Shown here: positions 6,001 through 8,933 of the stretch, in pieces
Layout of the letters: each line of letters begins with the position of its first letter
How positions within the stretch are numbered: the first letter of the stretch is position 1
Assembly: GCA_905234355.1 (NCBI GenBank)
Contig: CAJOHP010000088.1
Coordinates: 1 to 8,933, forward strand
From: an uncultured Prevotella sp.
GTDB lineage: Bacteria; Bacteroidota; Bacteroidia; Bacteroidales; Bacteroidaceae
Reading direction: 5' to 3'
Length of the DNA stretch: 8,933 nucleotides
Translations under genes and position numbers: made by a program
Notes under the pieces: generated by a model
Told to the model about the DNA's origin: nothing
What the model saw: only the letters and a program-made list of their open reading frames with translations
The model's database searches: none

Positions 6001-7778
6001 AGCAGTGCACGCTCTACGTGCCCTTCGGCACCAAGGCGCTCTATGCCGCTGCCAGCGTGTGGAAAGACTTCGGCGCCATCGTCGAGATGCGTGCCGCCAC
6101 CCGACCGGCCTTCAGCACCATAGCTGCCGGAGCCAAGGGCTATCTCTGCCATGTGGCCACACGCAAGATGGTGGCCATGGGCGAAGCCTACGGCACACAG
6201 TCGGTCGTGGCACGCACAGGACGCCTGTACCTGGTGAAGCGCACCAGCACCATGGCCGACGGGCTCGTCTATCTCGAAGACGCCGCGACGGGCAAGGTGC
6301 TCTTCCGTACCGACACCGACGAGAAGGTGGGGGCTGGCGTCAGAGCATGCTTCGGCGACGGCACACTCTCGGCCAAGGCCTACTGGAGCGTGCAGCCCGT
6401 GGAGGGACAGGACCACGTCTTCACACTCTCGCTGCCCGAGACCGACGCGGCCTACGTGCCAGGACAATACCTGGGCATACACGACATGAGCGAGACGGCG
6501 GGCATCTACTGGGACGTAGAGGGGCAGAACAGCCAGACGGCCTGGACCTTCATCAGCGAGGACGATATGCGGCAGGCCGCACAGACCGACGACGTGGCCG
6601 GCCGGCTGCGGCAGATGCTGCTGCTGGCCCGCGAGCGCGGCATCGATGCCGCCGACGAGCAGGCCGTCTACGACAACGCGCTAAGCACTGCCGACGACCT
6701 CAGAGTGGCACTCCTCGGCGTGCGCAACAAGCTGCAGCTCGTCACCTTCGACGATGCCGGCGCGCAGACGCTCTGTCTCGACGCATGGGATGCCGACGGC
6801 GACGGCGAGCTGTCCTTCGCCGAGGCCGCTGCCGTGACAGACCTGGGCGAGGTGTTCCGCGCTGCCACCGACGTCAAGAGCTTTGCCGAGCTGCGACACT
6901 TCACCTCGCTCACTCACATACCCGACAATGCCTTCCGCGGAGCCAGCAATCTGCAGATGCTCTATCTCCCGCCAAGCGTCAGGAGCATAGGAACCTACGC
7001 CTTCGTGGGCTGCAACGTGCTCAGGAGCATCGTGCTGCTCAACGACGGGCAGGTGGTGGACTTCGGACGCTGCAACCTCGCTGTGCAGAGCACGGTCTAC
7101 GTGCCAGAGCAGCTCATCGCGGCCTACCAGGCCGACGACAGCTGGTCACAGCGCACCGTCACACCCTACACCGGACAGCCTGTGGTCACCGCCACGGCAA
7201 GCCGCATCTACGGACGCTCCGTGGCCAGCATCGCCGTGCAGGTGCTCGGAGCACCCGTCACGGGCACACCAGTATGCACCTGCGACGCCATTGCCGACGT
7301 GGCGCTGCCCGTGGGCACCTATCCCATCACCGTGCAGCAGGGCACCGTCACCACACTCGGCGCACAGATGAAAGAGGGCGTGCTCACCATAGAGCCGGCC
7401 ACGCTCACCGCCACGGCCAAGAGCTACACACGCCGCGTGGGCGAAGACAACCCCACCTTCGAGGTGACCATCAAGGGCTTCCGCAACCACGAGACCGAGG
7501 CACAGCTCACCGCACTGCCCACGGCCACCTGCAGCGCCACAAAGGACAGCCCCGCCGGCACCTACGACATCGTCGTCGACGGAGGCGAGGCACAGAACTA
7601 CGTGTTCAGCTACACAGCCGGCACGCTCACCATCGTCGGGTCCGACGGCATAGGCCACGCCACCCTGTCCGCAGGCAGCAGCCACACGCTGCACGACCTG
7701 CAGGGCCGGCGCATCAAGGGACAGCCTGCAAGGCAGGGCATCTACATCGTGGACGGAAAGAAAACGTCAATCAGATAG
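3081..7778 (+). CDS. Secreted C10 (streptopain/interpain-like) cysteine protease with EF-hand-like, BspA-type LRR, MBG-type and C-terminal sorting-like regions
   Basis: A 1565-residue exported protein. Residues 1-20 are a signal peptide (cleavage likely after ASA). Residues 21 to about 130 resemble the Spi/streptopain prodomain, which keeps the enzyme inactive until cleaved. The C10 papain-fold domain covers about 136-375, with catalytic C172 (TGCVATAMAQ), H317 (GGHAFVCDGYDG) and the N333/W335 region (HINWGWGG), so it looks active. Next come two and a half copies of a module starting at 384, 830 and 1221: an EF-hand-like loop (D400-E411, D846-E857, D1237-E1248), BspA-type LRR_5 repeats, a beta-rich domain and a helical linker. 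A MBG-like region (about 1369-1519) and a C-terminal HDLQGRRI...GIYIVDGKK segment (1538-1561) resembling type IX-secretion sorting tails complete it. Streptopain is only about 400 residues, so three quarters here is accessory, probably for adhesion or surface anchoring. It has its own promoter and likely reads into the YitT gene. Confidence 0.92.
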   Translation: MRTRLLTLALSVLSLASASAKPITREQALQRACTFMAEQRDFRRLLPVVDDRRLAPRRRGAQTAGEVLPYYVFDKGNGEGYVIVSGDDQTIGVLGYCDDGTFDYEQLPPNMREWLDDYARQIALLQSGDAVARRAPSTHPKVEQLMTSKWSQGNPYNLNCPLDGGSRSVTGCVATAMAQLLYYNRERSVSETTAAIPAYETWTKKIRVAAIPAGSPIDWSHMADTYGAATDLQKKAVADLMLYCGAAAKMDYTASSSGAQSWDAYQAFAKYFGYGKSVKYYSYQDIATDEQWDAIVYAEMAAGRPIYISGSNSEGGHAFVCDGYDGNLRYHINWGWGGQSDGYYYLTNLTPGQGQGIGGSSSGYNSYREIIVGLEPENYGAKAMSFADATAKRICLAHFDADADGTVSYSEAAAVTTLGDAFQGQTTLKTFAELYYFTSLTALPDDAFAGCRQLESVKLPKALTVIGQRAFKGCDKLRQLILPSGITAIGQEAFDGCKQLTQMELPTALTAIAPATFRDCQSLTAIGLPLAVDAIGSEAFARCTRLASMSVKTFRPATISMGDNVFDGTDLSKATLHVMQGTKAFFADAPQWQHFGTIVEQRELSAGQFATVEAGQTYYLYNVATGMYLTKGEAWGTQAIVSESPMRFKLGHTASMPEGVYYLTSPDTGKSGTYLFRTTSDDNVGQGVAAAFVDGTSLTPATCYWHITPTADDDRVYTIQTPATAATYQEGLYWGVQTDHASNAAAPTYGVYADVSYATHAKGCQWQFVRYDEAITQRYEAAQVLANLLAIAKRQGAKAGAEQAVYDNLDSSTEQILAAQASLRKKLSLVSFADATLRDNCIRLFDANFDGELSYAEAADVTDLGYSFTFTRNTGITTFDELQYFTSVPSIYGNTFEGCTNLVSIVLPKGVEHIYYRAFMGCKKLTAINLPEYLSTLGDNCFNGCTALREVRVSNPDPASISLGSGVFSGVDLQQCTLYVPFGTKALYAAASVWKDFGAIVEMRAATRPAFSTIAAGAKGYLCHVATRKMVAMGEAYGTQSVVARTGRLYLVKRTSTMADGLVYLEDAATGKVLFRTDTDEKVGAGVRACFGDGTLSAKAYWSVQPVEGQDHVFTLSLPETDAAYVPGQYLGIHDMSETAGIYWDVEGQNSQTAWTFISEDDMRQAAQTDDVAGRLRQMLLLARERGIDAADEQAVYDNALSTADDLRVALLGVRNKLQLVTFDDAGAQTLCLDAWDADGDGELSFAEAAAVTDLGEVFRAATDVKSFAELRHFTSLTHIPDNAFRGASNLQMLYLPPSVRSIGTYAFVGCNVLRSIVLLNDGQVVDFGRCNLAVQSTVYVPEQLIAAYQADDSWSQRTVTPYTGQPVVTATASRIYGRSVASIAVQVLGAPVTGTPVCTCDAIADVALPVGTYPITVQQGTVTTLGAQMKEGVLTIEPATLTATAKSYTRRVGEDNPTFEVTIKGFRNHETEAQLTALPTATCSATKDSPAGTYDIVVDGGEAQNYVFSYTAGTLTIVGSDGIGHATLSAGSSHTLHDLQGRRIKGQPARQGIYIVDGKKTSIR
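4230..5567 (+). repeat. Protease module copy 1 (residues 384-829)
   Basis: The order is an EF-hand-like loop DADADGTVSYSE (400-411), about five LRR_5 units of the form AFxGCxxLxxxxLPxxLxxIG (438-550), a closing strand segment TLHVMQGTK...GTIVE (575-600), a beta-rich domain with TYYLYNVATGMYLTKG (617-632), and a helical linker ending ASLRKKLSLV. The beta-rich domain could be a beta-trefoil or other carbohydrate-binding fold; this is inference. Confidence 0.8.
5483..5504 (+). repeat. 22-base perfect direct repeat, copy 1 (second copy at 6656-6677)
   Basis: The 22 bases encoding the EQAVYDN segment of the helical linker are identical to 6656-6677, 1173 bases away in the same frame. The distance is a multiple of three (391 codons), so recombination between the copies would delete or add one whole module in frame. 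Confidence 0.9.
5568..6740 (+). repeat. Protease module copy 2 (residues 830-1220)
   Basis: The order is the same as in copy 1: an EF-hand-like loop DANFDGELSYAE (846-857), about three LRR_5 units (886-953), TLYVPFGTK...GAIVE (977-1002), a beta-rich domain with GYLCHVATRKMVAMG (1020-1034), and a helical linker with AADEQAVYDNALST ending VRNKLQL. It has fewer LRR units than copy 1, so the copies differ in repeat number as well as sequence. Confidence 0.8.
6656..6677 (+). repeat. 22-base perfect direct repeat, copy 2 (first copy at 5483-5504)
   Basis: The same 22 bases as at 5483-5504, again encoding EQAVYDN in the helical linker of module copy 2. The surrounding module sequence has diverged more, so this is the longest exact match I noticed between the copies. 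Confidence 0.9.
6741..7166 (+). repeat. Protease module copy 3, truncated (residues 1221-1362)
   Basis: It begins like the others with an EF-hand-like loop DADGDGELSFAE (1237-1248) and about two LRR_5 units (1276-1318). It ends after the closing strand segment TVYVPEQLIAAYQ, without the beta-rich domain or helical linker. MBG-type sequence follows in their place. Confidence 0.75.
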
Positions 7779-7787
7779 CACACAGAC

Positions 7788-8705
7788 ATGGAGCAAATAA
7801 GACTGACCAAGGCTGCCGTATGGACCGAGGTGCGCGACTATCTCACCATAGCCGTGGGCATGCTGAGCTACTGCATAGGGTGGGGCATCTTCCTGCTGCC
7901 CAACAACATCACCACGGGCGGCGTGGCCGGCGTGTCGTCCATACTCTTCTGGGCCACGGGCTTCCCCGTGCAGTCCAGCTACTTCATCATCAACGCCGCA
8001 CTGCTGCTCATCGCCCTCAGGGTGCTGGGATGGCGCTTTTGCGTGAAGACCATCTATGCCGTGACGGTGCTCACCGTGGGCGTGGCTGCCGTGCGTGCCC
8101 ACTACGACGGACACCTGCTGGCCGACCAGCCCTTCATGGCGGCCATCATCGGTGCCGTGTTCTGCGGATGCGGCGTGGGGCTGGGACTGTCGTCAAACGG
8201 CTCGACGGGCGGCACCGACATCATCGCGGCCATCATCAACAAGTATCGCGACATCTCGCTCGGGCGCGTCATCATGCTCTGCGACGTCATCATCATCTCC
8301 TCCAGCTACCTCGTGCTGCGCGACTGGGAGAAGGTCATCTATGGCTACGTGGTGCTCTACGTCACCGCCTTCTGCATAGACCAGGTGGTCAACTCCAGCC
8401 GCTCCTCGGTGCAGTTCTTCATCGTCAGCCAGAAGTGGGAGCAGATAGGGCGCCGCATCAACTTGGCCCACCGCGGATGCACCGTCATCGACGCCACCGG
8501 TTTCTACACCGGCCACGAGGTGAAGATACTCTTCGTGCTGGCCAAACGGCGAGAGAGCAGCGTCATCTTCCGCATCATCAACGAGACCGACCCCGACGCC
8601 TTCGTCTCGCAGAGTGCCGTCATCGGCGTCTACGGCGAGGGATTCGACCACTTCAAGGTCAGGCGCAAGCAGGACAAGATGCCGGCTCCCGCTACGGGGG
8701 ACTGA
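7788..8705 (+). CDS. YitT family integral membrane protein with C-terminal DUF2179 domain
   Basis: A 305-residue inner-membrane protein of the YitT family (DUF161 plus DUF2179), whose molecular function is not established. Hydrophobic segments lie at about 18-37, 62-82, 86-104, 116-135, 158-176 and 183-199. The two related conserved motifs of the family are NNITTGGVAG (39-48) and SNGSTGGTD (136-144). From about 221 to 276 a soluble DUF2179-type domain follows, ending in the IGVYGEGFD motif (279-287) common in Bacteroidetes members. The length is normal for the family. It begins 9 bases after the protease stop with no promoter-like sequence between them, so it is probably translated from the protease message. 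Whether it has anything to do with the protease is unknown; many family members sit alone. Confidence 0.9.
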   Translation: MEQIRLTKAAVWTEVRDYLTIAVGMLSYCIGWGIFLLPNNITTGGVAGVSSILFWATGFPVQSSYFIINAALLLIALRVLGWRFCVKTIYAVTVLTVGVAAVRAHYDGHLLADQPFMAAIIGAVFCGCGVGLGLSSNGSTGGTDIIAAIINKYRDISLGRVIMLCDVIIISSSYLVLRDWEKVIYGYVVLYVTAFCIDQVVNSSRSSVQFFIVSQKWEQIGRRINLAHRGCTVIDATGFYTGHEVKILFVLAKRRESSVIFRIINETDPDAFVSQSAVIGVYGEGFDHFKVRRKQDKMPAPATGD

Positions 8706-8911
8706 AGCCACAAGACCGGGAAAAGACAAAGACAAGGAAAACAAGACTATGGGTATATAGGTGGGTTCTATTAGTAAGCGTAAAATAATAAGTTGGTAAA
8801 AAAATGATGAACACGAATTACCATTAATTATCCATTAACTGAACTTTCCCACCCCCATAAAGGAAGTAAAGTCTTTGTCTATCAAGAATTAGAGAATTAG
8901 AGAATTTACCC
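8706..8911. other. AT-rich gene-free region after the YitT gene
   Basis: The composition drops sharply from GC-rich coding to AT-rich sequence. I see no convincing intrinsic terminator; the best candidate, ACTTTCC against GGAAGT around 8843-8867, is short, has an extra base and lacks a following T-run. The region holds a CCATTAA direct repeat (8821-8827 and 8832-8838), a 10-base inverted repeat (8724-8733 with 8871-8880) and an 8-base tandem repeat at 8885-8906. Confidence 0.6.
8885..8906 (+). repeat. 8-base tandem repeat, AGAATTAG x 2.75
   Basis: Two full copies of AGAATTAG (8885-8892 and 8893-8900) are followed by six bases of a third. The tract lies just upstream of a possible start codon at 8912, so copy-number change would alter the leader or promoter spacing of that gene if it is real. 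Confidence 0.85.
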
Positions 8912-8933
8912 ATGAAAAGAATTGATAAGAATT
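8912..8933 (+). CDS. Possible start of a further gene, cut by the window end
   Basis: An ATG at 8912 opens a frame reading MKRIDKN that runs off the window. The lysine- and arginine-rich beginning and the AT-rich leader are compatible with a Bacteroidetes gene start. Seven codons are far too few to recognise anything, and no good TAnnTTTG promoter is seen before it. It may be chance. Confidence 0.25.

Noticed and set aside
4806..6482. 558-codon open frame on the minus strand
   Set aside because: Antisense to the protease, with Val/Gly/His-rich composition and no recognisable motif. Long antisense frames are expected in GC-rich genes.
6005..8788. 927-codon open frame on the plus strand in another frame
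   Set aside because: It overlaps the protease and YitT genes out of frame, is extremely rich in Arg and His, and has no domain. This is a shadow of GC-rich coding sequence.
8706..8911. Intrinsic terminator or CRISPR-like array after the YitT gene
   Set aside because: No stable GC-rich stem followed by a T-run is seen, and the repeats are only 7-8 bases with no spacers.

Overview
The window looks like a chromosomal segment from a fairly GC-rich member of the Bacteroidales, probably Prevotellaceae-like. This rests on three things. There are two good matches to the Bacteroidetes sigma-factor promoter (TTTG, 19-20 bases, TAnnTTTG), one more -7 box with a weak -33, and no Shine-Dalgarno sequences. 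There is a C10 (streptopain/interpain-type) protease fused to BspA-like leucine-rich repeats and a MBG-type domain, with a C-terminal motif typical of secreted Bacteroidetes proteins. The genes are clearly GC-rich, while both ends of the window are AT-rich. The genus call is inference.

Layout. Bases 1-98 are the 3' end of a group II intron (domains V and VI) whose body lies to the left. A gene-free AT-rich stretch with two hairpins follows, ending in a near-consensus promoter (285-315). That promoter drives a secreted PL9-type pectate lyase-like protein (343-1548) and, 30 bases later, pgeF (1579-2385), a cytoplasmic purine nucleoside phosphorylase of the YfiH/laccase-domain family. A LOG-family nucleotide phosphoribohydrolase (2363-2911) lies on the minus strand and overlaps pgeF tail to tail by 23 bases. 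Its divergent upstream region also holds a consensus promoter for a 1565-residue secreted multidomain C10 cysteine protease (3081-7778), whose start codon directly abuts a (TA)8 tract. A YitT-family membrane protein (7788-8705) follows after 9 bases. The last ~230 bases are AT-rich, with an 8-base tandem repeat and possibly the start of another gene at 8912.

How the genes fit together. Two products are exported and degradative, one against acidic polysaccharide and one against protein, as in a gut or oral commensal. PgeF and LOG are housekeeping-type enzymes of nucleoside and nucleotide handling. There is no SusC/SusD pair, regulator or sugar transporter, so this is not a classical polysaccharide utilisation locus. 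I see no clear new defence, toxin or mobile system. The most unusual item is the giant protease, built from a roughly 390-445-residue module (EF-hand-like loop, BspA-type LRRs, beta-rich domain, helical linker) present about two and a half times.
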